Positions 11,271-23,300 of a stretch of 64,000 nt of DNA are shown piece by piece. The stretch covers positions 186,001 to 250,000 of the forward strand of contig NC_052021.1 in the NCBI RefSeq assembly GCF_015832195.1, in the 5' to 3' direction. This DNA is from Motacilla alba alba. Its lineage: Eukaryota; Chordata; Aves; Passeriformes; Motacillidae. The stretch's first letter is position 1. The number at the start of each line of letters is the position of its first letter. The translations under genes were made by a program, and so were the position numbers. The notes under the pieces are model-generated. The model had not been told where the DNA came from. It made no database searches and was given only the letters and a program-made list of their open reading frames with translations.

Positions 11271-13780
11271 CACTTTATTCTGCCGATGGGTGTTGTCCTG
11301 CATTGATATATGTATTTTCCCTCAAAGATTTGACTGTAGAATTGGATATTCTTCAGGTAGAGCCACTTCTTCCCCTGGGTTTAGTGAAGACAAAGCACTG
11401 GGCTGGGCAGGAGGGGGAATGCCCTAATAAATTCTTCACTTACTGTGGGACCATTACCTATTGCTTTCATTTTCTCTGTAAAAAAGAACACAAGAAGCTG
11501 AATTGATTCACATGGCTTAATTATACACATTAGGTGATAGTTTCCATCCTTAAGTATCCCTTCTTGCTCTTTCCCCATGCTTTATTTGTGTGCAGAAATT
11601 TGATTGTAAGGTTGCATCTGCCCTGTTTGTTTCTGTGTTAGAACAATGTCATCAGTGTTTTAGAGCGTCGTTGTGAAATTGCCTTTCTTTCCTAAACTGC
11701 TTTAAAATTGATTTGAAGTCTTTATTTCAGCATTTGAGAAAATTCCACTGCTTTTTGGATTTTATGTTTAAGATGCAAATCTAAAGTTAAAAAAAAAAGA
11801 AAGAAAGAAAGAAAAAAAAGCTGGCTGTACTTAAATACATCTGTGGTGTTCACACATTGTCCAAAAAGGAAATCAGAACTGATTACAGCTTTTTCACTTT
11901 GTGTTTCCTCTCTAATATTGCTGTCCTGTTCCTTTGGGTGTGTTGGGTTGTTTTTTGTTTGTTTGTTTGTTTGTTTGTTTTTGACTTGGGTGCTGAGCAG
12001 AGGTGAAGCTGCAACACTCATTTATGCCACCTACTTTTTAGTGTAATTTGCCTGTCATTAGGTAATATTTATTCTTTAACTCTTGGTTAGGTTTGCTTAA
12101 GCCCCAGTTTCCATTGCTCCTGCAGTTCATGGTATATTTTGTTTTGTCTCACAGTCTGTCATTCTACAGCCCTCCTGGTGACTGACTCAGCATGGAGAAG
12201 CACCAGGGGTTCAGCTGAATCTGCCATGTCCCAGCTGGCAAATATCTTCTGCTTTGTTATCAATCAGTGATACACACCCCCACACCTAGGTAAAAAACAG
12301 CACAGGCATAAAGGCAGAGCCTGAGTTCCTTTTTCTGGAAAGCAAACATTGCCCAACATTCATGTCAATCTCATCTTAGTGATCTTTTTCATTATCCCAT
12401 TTGATGTTTCATCACAGCTGTTTCTTCCTTTGTTGGAGCACTTGGTTATTGCTTGAAGTGAAGGCTGTGGATTAATATTTAGCCTTTATTATTTTAAATC
12501 TGAGTGAAGTACAAAAAAATATTTTGCTCAGTTGACTAATGCTCTTGCAGCTAAGCAGTATAGAAAGGAGGAGGCAAACTTCTCACACTACCATTTGTAG
12601 TGTCTACCAGCTAGTTCTGTGTCTACCAGCTAGTTCTGCCGTTCAGTTTTTAATTTGCTTGGTGCAAATAACTATCATGTATTCCAGCATGCAAGAGGTC
12701 TAATTTTCTCATGCAGTTAGTTACCAGCAGCTCACTGGAAAGGTTATCTTTTGTTGTATCACTTGCTACAGGAGATGTAAAATTTCCTAGAGATGGTTTT
12801 GGATGATGCAATCCTTTCATTAGAGTTAAATCTGTGAAAATAGTGGGCAGATGTACTGGTACAGGGCAACTATATGTAAATCTGGGATGATCTTGCAGTA
12901 GCACTCTTGCTTTGCACCAAGACTAGTAGATCACAGTAGCTGCAGATGTTTGCAAGAGAAAAAGAATGTGGTTGAAGAGTAGCAGAGGTGATTTGGGAAT
13001 CAAGCTGTTTCCAACTCCTGCATACTTGCGTTATGATCCTGAATTATGACAGGCTCCTTTTAACTCTTGATACTGAACAATGACAGTTCTTTCTACACTT
13101 GGTACACCTTGACTAGTCTCCTGGTTTACAAAACCATGTGGTATTGGGATGAACAAACCAGAAGACAAAGATGTTGCAGCAATTTTGATAGCTTTAGGAA
13201 GCACAGTATGGCTCTGCCTGTTCCAGTTTGACAGGGTGGGTTCCTACAGTGTCCAAAGACTCTTGAAAGTGTGTAGCTTATGTTTTTTCATCTTGGAAAG
13301 GAGTGTGTGAGACAATGCTTAGGCATGGAAGAGCAACTCTATCATGCTAATAACAGGAAGGCTGAGTAGACTGGCTGACTCCAAGTAACTTTTTCAGCAA
13401 CTTCAGTCACTTGGGCTGAAAATTGCTCTACTGCTGTTTGTCTGCCAGGAAGTGGTACTGCCAACATTATGTTGAAAAGCTCTGGAAAAAATGGGTGAGT
13501 ATGCAGGTTTTTTAAAACTCGAAGGGATTCTGCATTTGCAACAGCTCATGTCTTTTCACAGCCTCACTCACCTAATTTTCTACCACTCTGCACTTTTTTT
13601 TCACTACTATCCTGCGGGGGCGGTCGGTTGGGGGTCTGATGGCTCAACCTGGATGCTGCAACCTTCCCAGAGAGAGGCCCCATAAGAGACAACTTTCTAG
13701 GAGTCTTAGGCAGTCTTTCAGCCACTGGGTAACCTCAGCAAGGGGTAGACAGCTCAGCTGTTAGCAGTGATTTCAGCTCT
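11271..13780. other. no gene seen; simple repeats
   Basis: Single-copy AT-rich DNA. It contains an AAAG tract at 11788-11820, a (GTTT)n tract at 11957-11982, and a 20-bp direct duplication near 12600-12640 (TGTCTACCAGCTAGTTCTG twice). ORFs are short and not convincing. Confidence 0.55.
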
Positions 13781-13789
13781 CAGTGATTT

Positions 13790-14050
13790 CAGCTCTGCCT
13801 TGTGAGGTGTACCCTGGCCAACACAGGGACAGAGACAGGAGCACTGTGTGGCTGTTCTGCAGAGGTAGCCTTTATTCCAGCACCCTGCGAAGGATGCCAG
13901 TGACAGCAGCTCCCTTCTGAACAGGGCAGAAACTGGGGGTTTTATGGGGATAAGCAGGGGTAGTACAAAGAGGGAAAAACAAATCTGTCACAACAAATCT
14001 ACATGGGGTTGCAAAGCATGCTGGGAACTCACCATGACCACAGAGGATTT
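13790..14050 (-). mobile_element. LTR fragment, family shared with 62.8 kb
   Basis: AATAAA on the minus strand (13876-13871) and a CCATAAAACC promoter-like box (near 13946) flank CAGCAGCTCC and GGGCAGAAAC. The same words occur in the same order near 62.95-63.02 kb, so the two are related copies. Upstream, AGTGATTTCAGCTCT is repeated twice, as it is at the other copy. Ends are approximate. Confidence 0.55.
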
Positions 14051-15050
14051 CTCAATCCATGAGAATTTGAGAAGCTCTTATCATAGCCCATTCAAGGGAT
14101 AACGCTCCCAGGGAGAGGGCTGGCATGCCTATCTGTCTCCACACTATCCCATCCATAGTGATGTAGGGCCTGATTGAATTCTCATTCCTGCATTCCAATG
14201 TATGAAGGAAAAGAAAGGGACTACAGTTTCTATTTCTAGCACACCTAAGGAAAGTAGAATCTGTGTCCACAAAATGAAGTTGCTCCATATATATCCAGGT
14301 TGAAAGAAATTGCTCTTTCTTTTTACCATTATGTATCTCATGATTGGTCAGGTTTGTAAGTGCTGGTGCCAATATTCAGTGACAGCTAGCTCTGAATACT
14401 ACTGCAAGGAGCCCAGCAGCAGCGATGTTACACTTAGCTCCCTCTCCCAGCCTTCTGCTGCAGCTCCAGAGTTGAGTCATCTGTTTCAAACCATTTTTAA
14501 AAAGCCTTACGACAACATTGTTTGTACAGATGCCTAGTCCTTTTTTAAGGCTGCCTGATCCCATAATTTCAAGGCTATTGGTACCACAGTTCAGCAGTCT
14601 GTCATTGCATTGTGTTCATTTCCTTTTTATCCTTTTAGATTGGCTACCTCTTGGTTCCACAACAGATGTCAACGATGGGAAATAATGACAGTGAATAGGA
14701 ATGCCTGACCTACAGATACACCCTGCAGTTAATGCTATGCGTTTTGTATTGGCTGGCTTATAATTTTCTGAAAATGTACCAGTTATTTTTCTGAGTGGTC
14801 ACTTTTCCAAGGCCTCTCACTATTATATCTGTCTGTGGGCCTCGATAAAGGTAAGCAGATGCTCAAAGTGCCTGTATGAAGTTAGTCCCTGAGCATGTGC
14901 GCACTTTTCACTTGTGCTGATAAACCAGCAGCCATGGCCTCTTTGTGGGGTCTAAGTGAGGGAATGATCCTTTCTCCCTGCTCATCACTTGGAGATAACT
15001 TGGTACATTAGGCCTGGTAGTTCTTAAAAACTACCAGGGCACTCCCCTGT
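14051..15050. other. no gene seen
   Basis: Single-copy sequence with short overlapping ORFs on both strands and no recognisable protein or RNA motif. Confidence 0.55.
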
Positions 15051-15059
15051 GCTCTCCCC

Positions 15060-15300
15060 ACTGCCACCCCCTTCCCCCAAAAACCCCAACCCAAAACGAA
15101 AAAAACCCAAAATAACAAACAAACCAAAAAACCCTAAAAACAAACTAATGAAAAACAACTAAACTAAAACAAAACAAAACACAACAACAACAACAACAAC
15201 AAAACCAAACCAAAAAAACCAAACAAAAAAAACAACAAAAAAACCCAAAACAAACAGACCAAACCAACTCCTCCCCCCCCCCCCCCTTCAAAAAACATGA
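15060..15300. repeat. A/C-rich simple repeat block
   Basis: About 240 bp of AAAC, CAA and AAACC repeats ending in a C-rich run. The strand-asymmetric purity explains the spurious Phe/Cys/Leu-rich minus-strand ORFs here. Confidence 0.85.
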
Positions 15301-15987
15301 ACAAAACCACCCAAACACAGGTAACAATTTGGTTTGGAAATAAAAAAAGGAAAAACACTGACTTATGCAACAGTTAGTAATCTCTGCTGAAGAATGTATC
15401 AGAGAAAAGTAAAAGTGTCAGCAGGAGGGCTCCTGCAGTTGTAGTCTTAACAAATTGCTGAGGATCTGATTTGGCTATTTATTATGACTAATCCTAGTGA
15501 TCTGCCAGGAAGGAAGGAAAATAATTACTATTGACAGATTTTTGTCAAAGTTAATTTATTGGTGGTGAGACTAATATGTGCTCCAGATGTTCATCAGTTA
15601 AGCAAGACATTTAACTATCAAATGTTCCTATTATACTGTGATTAATTAAACATGATTAAGCTATTGAGTTTACAAACATGCAACTAATTATATATAATTA
15701 CACATAGTGGCTTTATGGCCTGCAGCATGCAAGATAGATGTGGTATTTAAAATGTTTTGTAAGATTTATTAAGTCTGCTCTTAGTAAGAAACTGCCTTAT
15801 TCTTACACATTAATACATAAATAGTAACAGCTTGCTGTGTTTTTAAGCTAATGGTCTAAGTCATGTGTGGATTGGCAAAAGCTCGTGGTTCTTTGAGATT
15901 TCTCAGCTAATGCACTAATTAATGTGGTGGATCTAGCGCTGGCCAAAAGCCAGTGCATCCACTAGAATACACCTACTCATTTCTTGC

Positions 15988-17344
15988 TGTGAGATAGGAT
16001 TAGGAGGAAGGTAAAAGAAAAAACTTTAAAAGGGTAAGTAATAAATAGAATAAAGTAAATAAAACTTTAAAAGGGTTAAGGCTTTATAGAAAGCTTTATT
16101 AACAGTAACTAAAAAAAAGAGTAATAGGAATCAGAATAAAACCTTTAGAACACTTCTCTTCTCCCCTATAATTTTTTTTCCACTCACAACATACAGAAAC
16201 AATTCAGTCAGTCTATCAGTTTTAGAATAGTCTTCCTTTAGTTTACTCAGGGAGAGGAATCCTTCTTGTTAATGCATGGAGAGTTCTCTACAAGAAAACA
16301 GTTCTCTTGTAGCTTTTAATTTCCATCATAACAGCTGCCTGGAAAATTTGCAATCGTGAAGTCCCTCCCATTTCTTACAGCTTTTTCCACAGCTGCGTTT
16401 ACAGGCTATGTTAACTTGTGGGATACTATTTTAAGGATGAGCTGTTCAGGAGCAAAGGTTCTCTTTATCTCTGAAATAATCTTCATCTCTAAGAACAGAG
16501 GTCTTCTTCTTTCCCTGGGGCAGAGGGTCTTTATCACTCTTGTCTCCCTGTTCAAACTTTTCATGGGATCACAGCTACTTCAACATCTGCTTGCTTTAGC
16601 TTTGCTCATATCTGTAATTTGAATACTTAATCTCCTCATACTTTCATGAATTATAGGGGAAAAGAGTTTGATGTATCAATAACATTCTTCTCCATAGACT
16701 TAAAAAAAGGATTTCAGCCCCAAGACCAAGGTATCTCCTCATCCCTTACATCTGGGACTTGACTTTTTCTTCACTGAGCTTGGGCTCTTCATGTTGCTCT
16801 TCTACGTGTTCTCACTCTGTCCTTTTCTCTCACCTGAGGGGGTATTGAAGGTCTGCAAGTCTATCTGTGCACTTAAAGAATTAATATCTCACCCAGGCCT
16901 GCAGATGGTCATGTGATTTCTGCTGGGCAGTGGTGGAGCTGTTTGCGGTAGAAGATTTCTTTGGCGGCCATGCTGGGTGGGGGGCTAGGATTTTAGTTGC
17001 CAGACTAGAAAACAGCAGCAGCATGCTGGGATCCAATGGCTTCTCCTCCCCCTTCCCAGCGGTTGCAGGCAAACCCCACCGGCGGCAGAATCTTGGCCGA
17101 GCCGGCCCGGCCTGGGGCTGCTCCAAGGGCCCAGCAGACCTTGGCTCGACCGGGGCTGGCAACAGGGCAGTGCTTACTAGCAACAAGATGTTAGCAGCCA
17201 CGGCCCAGCCTGGCCTTAGCCCTGCAGCATCCCATTCCTCTGCCCGGCAGCTGATGAGGTCTGGCCCTGCGGCAGAGTCCACCCAGCCCAGCTCGGCCAA
17301 GACAGCGGGGCTGGGCTGGCCTTATTACCTGCTCTCAGGCCAAA
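15988..17344 (-). mobile_element. probable long LTR or LTR-derived block
   Basis: The left edge reads TGTGAGATAGGATTAGG, an LTR-like TG start, followed by GCTTTATTAACAG with AATAAA on the minus strand (16100-16095). A pyrimidine-rich middle leads to a GC-rich end (about 16900-17340) of the kind seen in long avian LTRs. No matching right boundary or target duplication was found. The GC-rich end could instead be a separate CpG-rich element. The ORFs inside, on both strands, have no retroviral or host motif. Confidence 0.4.
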
Positions 17345-20300
17345 AGAGAAAGAGACAATTCCTGGGATTTTTCATTTTTAACATGTGTGTTCACAGAGGC
17401 GTGTTCAGCTTTCTAGTGGTTTAATAGAGTATCAATATTCACTATTCACTATTCACAATAGTCAATATTCACAAAATATGTTTTTATCAGGCACAGAGAA
17501 AGCTCTCAGCAACTCCTCTCAAAAAAACCTCACTTCAGTGGTTGCTCCAGTGATAAAACCACCACAGCTACTTAAATATTTCTGGGTTTTGATGCTGTAT
17601 GATCAGTATTTGTCGGAAGCTGCAGGTGGTTGGATGGCCCGTAGGAGCAGCTCCACAGGATGTTAGTGAAGGGAAGGAGTGTGTCACAGAGCATCAAGAG
17701 GCTCTGGGCATGATTTGTAAGCGTGGGCTTTAGTGGTGGGTTTGCTGTATTTCCTTGAGAGGGAGAGCTGGCTGTGCAGTGGTAACTGGTGATTTCCAGC
17801 CATAACCATGGGCAGGGGATAGGGCGAGACCTCCTCTCTTTAAAGCCAGGGCTCTAAAGGAAAGTGGAATCACTGAACTGAGTACTGGATGTGAGTTAGT
17901 TACAAGAAGTCCCTCCTCTTTTCCATCTATATCACAATGGGTGGGAGGTAGCTGCCCCAGACCAGGCATGCCGCAGCAGCTGGGGGCCCACAAGGTAGCG
18001 GAGGCCAGGGCTGGTGGCCCAGAATGTAGAGGACGCACGAGATGGCAGCTGGCGGCCCAGGGACCCACAAGACGGTGGCAGGCGTCCACAAGATGGCAGC
18101 TTGCTGCCCAGAGGATGTTTCACATGTGTCAAGACTACACAGATGAAAACATGAAGCATCTTCAGTCCTTGTTCCCTTGGCATTCAGTTTCACGGGGCAG
18201 GGGGAATGGAAATACTGCATTAATATCACGCAACAACGAGAAATGCATCGTGATACCAGGCAACTCAGGTAAGAAATCATATCCTTTCATCCTTAGTCAT
18301 CGGTGAGTGTTAGTGTAATCATTATTAATGAAATAAAATTAATGTTAGTTAATATGCTTAAATAGCTTTTAATGGTGCCTTTTAAATGTCTAGTTAATTT
18401 TATACTGACAAAGGTGTTTTTTCTTGTTATTGTGTGTGCTGAGGTATACATCCAAAAGGAAGAACAGTTCCTCCTCTAACAGAAGTTTATGCAGACATCT
18501 GTAGCATCCCATTAATTCCCTCCCCCCAGCCAATTCCCAAGGGCATTGCCTTGGAAAGACTTACCATAGAGTTCATTTCTCCTGTGGGACAGACAAGACT
18601 CCCTCATGGACCTCTGCCCATATTTTGCAACCTTCCCTGGTATCTCCTTTCCCTGTTTCCTCACTGGTTGGGTACCACTGGTGGCTACCCCCTCTCCCCT
18701 GGAGACCGATCCCCTTTGCCCTGCCCTTAGCTCCGCCCCCCCATCCCTTTCCATTCTAAAACTGTCCAGAGCATGTGTAGTCCTCTTTTCATCTGCGTTT
18801 TCACTTTGGCGTGGATGTATTAAACTTTGCTGGAACTAACCCTTTCAAAGGAGCCTTCTTTCCTCTCTCGCTGAGCTAGCTGTGGTGAGTGTGGCGTGTG
18901 GATCTGACTGCATTGCCTAAATGTTAATCCAAATGGCTTTTCCATAGGAGATGCTTGTTGGAAACAGGTAATAGGTAGCAGCACCCACCATCCAATTCCT
19001 GCTTTTTTGGACATCTAGTGCCAGAAAGCACTACTAAAAAGCAGTATTAAAACTATAATAGATTTATAACTATCGTGGGTTTTCGTGAACTAGGAGTGTT
19101 CTGTGTGAACTGTTTTTAATTTTCTTGTCCTGCACTGAGGTGCAATTTTGCATTGAATTTTCGTGTCCTGTTAAAGACAATCAATCTGGGCTGTCAAATA
19201 CAGTCCTGAGGAGCAGTGTGGCTATGCCCGGTGAGTGCCAGTCTGATAAAATCTCTTGTTTGGGGAGAAAAGGCCTTTTATCCCATCTTGTAGATAATCT
19301 CGAGGTGGCCCTTGGGTGGAGCAGACTTTGCTCTTGCCCCTGGCCATGCTGAGCTCCTGTTGTTTGTTCCTAGTTGTCAGCAGAAGAATAATTTCTGTTC
19401 TGAGGGTCTGGAAATGGCATTAAAAAGTTTTGTAAGCAATAAACTACAATGAAATAAGAGAGAATGAAAATAAAGTTTTGTCATGTGCCTTTCAGACAGT
19501 TTTTATATTTGTTCTACCTAGTTTAAAAGAGCAAAATAATATTGACTAAATATGTGGTTTTTACTTAAAGGCTCTTGAAAATTCATCAATCAACTTGTGA
19601 CCTAAACAAGGTTAGCTTTTTGGTTCAGAGGGTCTTGGGAAAACTTCACCTGGCTTTTCTGGCTTTTAAGAAAATGGCAGGGCTAGAAGCAAACTGTGAT
19701 GAACTTGTTTGCCTGTGCCTTGATGGGATTAAGATGGGCTGGTGTACTACGACTCTGTATTTAATTTACCGTTGCAGGTTGTGAACAGCCCATTAGCTAA
19801 TGTATTTATGTGACTTTAGGGTACTGCTGAGTGCTTGATAGTCTCATCATATTGCCTTTGTTACAGGAAAGCTTAAGGTAATTTGAGTGAGTTTGGGGAA
19901 TGCACAGCTAAAAAGACAGAAAGGTGGGTATTCTTGTTGTGCTTATTAATATTGAACTAGGCTTTCTTCAAAAGCATTAAAATGCATAGACTTTTCATGG
20001 AAGTGCAAGAGAAACAACTCCTAATCCCTATTACCCAAGTACTCTATCACTGAAACGTTGTTCTTGACCAATTAATAGGGATGTAAAAGACCTTTTGGCC
20101 TCCAGACCTCTTCCAGTGCTGTAGCCCACGTCTGAACACATCAAAGCAGGACTAAACAGGGAGAAGCCTGACCTTTGGCTTTGGGACACCTGAGGGGAGA
20201 TTTGTCTGGCTTTCAGAAAAGAGCCTGCTGATTTCTGCTTCTCTGCATCTGTCAGTAATGTGGGTGAGGGCTTCTCCCCAGCCCTAGTGTGAGCCATGAC

Positions 20301-23300
20301 CCTTTATATTACCCCATTGAGATGTAAGGATGGGTGTTTGCATTCAGGTAGTTTATTAGTTGTTAATGTTAACAACATTAAGTTTTTCCATTTATGGTTA
20401 TACACATGCATCAGTGTGTGTAGTGGGATTACATGGTTTTCATTTGGAAGGTTTTTTTCTGCTAAAAAAACCCCACAGACAAACACGCTTCTCAGACAGC
20501 CACAATTTTTCTCCATGAATTTTGAAAATCCATCCAAGGAGCCTGTTTATCTAGTCTGGAAAAATTGCTCCAGATGGAAGGGATCTTCCTGTCTGGCCTC
20601 TGTATTCCCCCTGAGCTGCTGGTCCTATCTTGTTGCAATAGCAGCCCAGTTGTGATGGCAGCAGTGCCCAGAGGGGATGCGGCTGCCACCTTCACAAGCA
20701 GGCCACAGTTATTTGGGGTTATTAATTAATAAGTCATCCAAAGTGTGGATTTGGTCTGCTTTGCACTATACCCTAATTGCATTAAATGCAGTGAAAAATT
20801 GTGAAAGGATTGTGTGATGGAATGGAGAGAAAAAGGAAAGTTTCAAAAGAGGCTTCAGCTTTGAGCTCTGGTTGACTGCTTTAAGAAGGAAACCCCTATT
20901 CTGCCTTGCCTTGGTTTCTTCCCCATTCCAGGTTTGTGGCTTTGTCTCTTGGATGATGTCTATGACAGCTGGACTGGTGTTTTTAATCTTGCTTGTTTAC
21001 AATTTGATTCCCCTCTCCCTCCCAGGGAAGCTACTGTCTGATTTTATCAAGCTTTGGTGCTGAGGTGTGTATGCTGGTGCTCACTGGTCTCTTCTCGGTG
21101 GGATCTTTACCTTCAGGTTTCTGGTAGACCAGCTTAGTTGTGGAGCAAGCTAAAGTTTGCCCAAAGCCTACTAGAACAGTGGAGGGAAAGGAAAAAGAAA
21201 GTACAGAAAATGCATGAAACCTTGAAGAAACTCCAGTGAAGCCATTTAATGACTGAGGAAAGGGCTGAGTAAAAGATGAAAAAAAATTACTTAAGAACAC
21301 AAAGTAAGTGATCATAAAATGGGTGTTTATGTGTGAACATATTTGTAAAGACTTGCTCTCTGTTTCCAGTCTGTGGTTAATAAAAAACACCTTGATAAGT
21401 TTTTTGTTCCGTTGTGATTATAAACAGGTAGGTTTGAGCAGAGAGAGAAGAAATGGGAGAAAAATAGATAAAATAAAAGCACTTGACTGTAGCAGGCAGT
21501 GAAGATGAGAAGGAGTGAGTTGATGGCAGTTTGGCCTCATCCTCTTCTGCACCAAGCCAGAGGGTGTTTTTGCCTTTTATGTCCCAAAGGAGATTGTGTC
21601 ACCAATCCATGCGAGTGGTGCTTTTTCATAATTACTCGGAAAATAATGGGACTAGATCACAGGCCCAAGAAAGCATATGGAGACAGCATGCATGTGCTTT
21701 AGTCCTTATTTTGCCTTTAGGCAGCATGAGGTGCCAGAGGCAGCCACAGGGCTGAGGAGAGGCTGGGGCTGCCCCAGGCTGGGCATGGCCAGTTCCAGCA
21801 ACCTAGTAGCTTGAACCTCACCCAGCCCCTCAGCCATGCCTGAGGTGCCTCAGGGGCACAGAGGTGAAGAGGAGAGAGCATTACCGGGAGAGACACAGGA
21901 GTTGGGAGTGAAGGAGACAGGATGAGTTGGGGAAAAGAGGATAAGAGAGAGTAATTTATTTTTGTTTTTTAATACCCAAATCTCATTTAATTGGTAAGAA
22001 ATAACATGAATTTTCCCCAAGTTGTATCTGTTGTGCTGAGATGGCAATTGGTAGGGGATCTCACTGTCTGTATCAGTGTTTGAATCATTACCCATACATT
22101 TTTTCACCATGTTTTTCCCCCTACTTTGCTGAGGAGGGGGATTTAGAGAGTGGGTGGGTAGGCATTTGGCAGCTAGCCCTGGTCTACCTGCTGCAGAGAA
22201 ATGTAGCAGCCGAACTAGCTGCTAATTGAGTCCAGGATAAGGAAGCAAAAAGGGCCTTTGCGTAGTATCCACAGATGTTTAATTCACACACAAGGTAAGA
22301 TGTTTAGGGTCCAAAAGGCAGGACTCATGGGGAGAGTCCAGGTTTTTGTATATTGAGAGGTAGGGGCTGAACAGTAGCAGGGGGGGCAGTACAAAGATGA
22401 GGGCCAATGGGGGAATAGGGAGGGAGTGGCTGAGTGATATAGGAACAAGGGAGCTTTTGAGGGAAGCTTCTTGTTTCTCCCCAACCCAGGGAATGCCTCT
22501 CAGGGTCTCCACAGAGAAATATTTAACTGATCTCGAAAGAATACCTGTGTGGGGGGGTGTGGTTAGAAGTAGTAGTTCAGGTCTTGATCACTGCTGGGAC
22601 CTCTTGTGCTCTCCAGCACACTGGTCACAAGGACCAGTCCTGAGGCACTGCTCTCCAGGTGTGTCAGGAAAAACCATGGAAGTTGTACCACACAGTATTG
22701 CTGGCTGGGGGTCTACGTATAAATTACAAAGGGGACGGGACTATTGAGGAATGCATCTTGAGCTGTTTTGTACTTTCCCAAAACCCTCTAATTTTAAAGA
22801 TTCCCACACACAGCAGCCCACACACACACACTTAGATATTAAATTGTCTCCCCTGAAGCAATGAATGGATTGCTTACAAATTTATGAATTGTACCTAAAA
22901 AGTATTCCTTCTTCTCAATTTTTAAAATTTATGTATTTGCAACAGGTAGTTTTAGGCCAGCTTTTTGCTGCCTCTGGAAGAGGAAAACGGCAAGCAACAG
23001 GGTGCAGCAGAAGAGATGACAGCCCTGCCAAAATTCATGCCAGAGAAAGAAGTTGAAAAGCACATAGATGCTGTTAGCCATCAGGGTTTGCATATTTAAA
23101 TATGCGCAATTCACTCACACAAGGAGCAGCAACTGCTACAAATCCAGACCTTTAACCTGGCAGGTGTCTCTAGGCTGCATCTCCACCGAGTTTGGTGGTA
23201 TTTTAATAGGTCTTGGGTGCATGAATGAGAATAGGATGTGACCTGCTCTTAAACAAACACAAAGCAGTTAAATATAAATTGTGGAAAGGATGATCCTTAC

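Noticed and set aside
15145..15370. Phe/Cys/Leu-rich minus-strand ORFs resembling membrane peptides
   Set aside because: They are translations of an A/C-rich simple repeat.
16881..17424. ORFs of 139 and 164 codons on opposite strands
   Set aside because: GC-rich block without protein motifs; both strands equally open.
22200..22560. Possible LTR
   Set aside because: Only an ATTAAA variant and a weak AT-rich box; no TG/CA ends, duplication or second copy.
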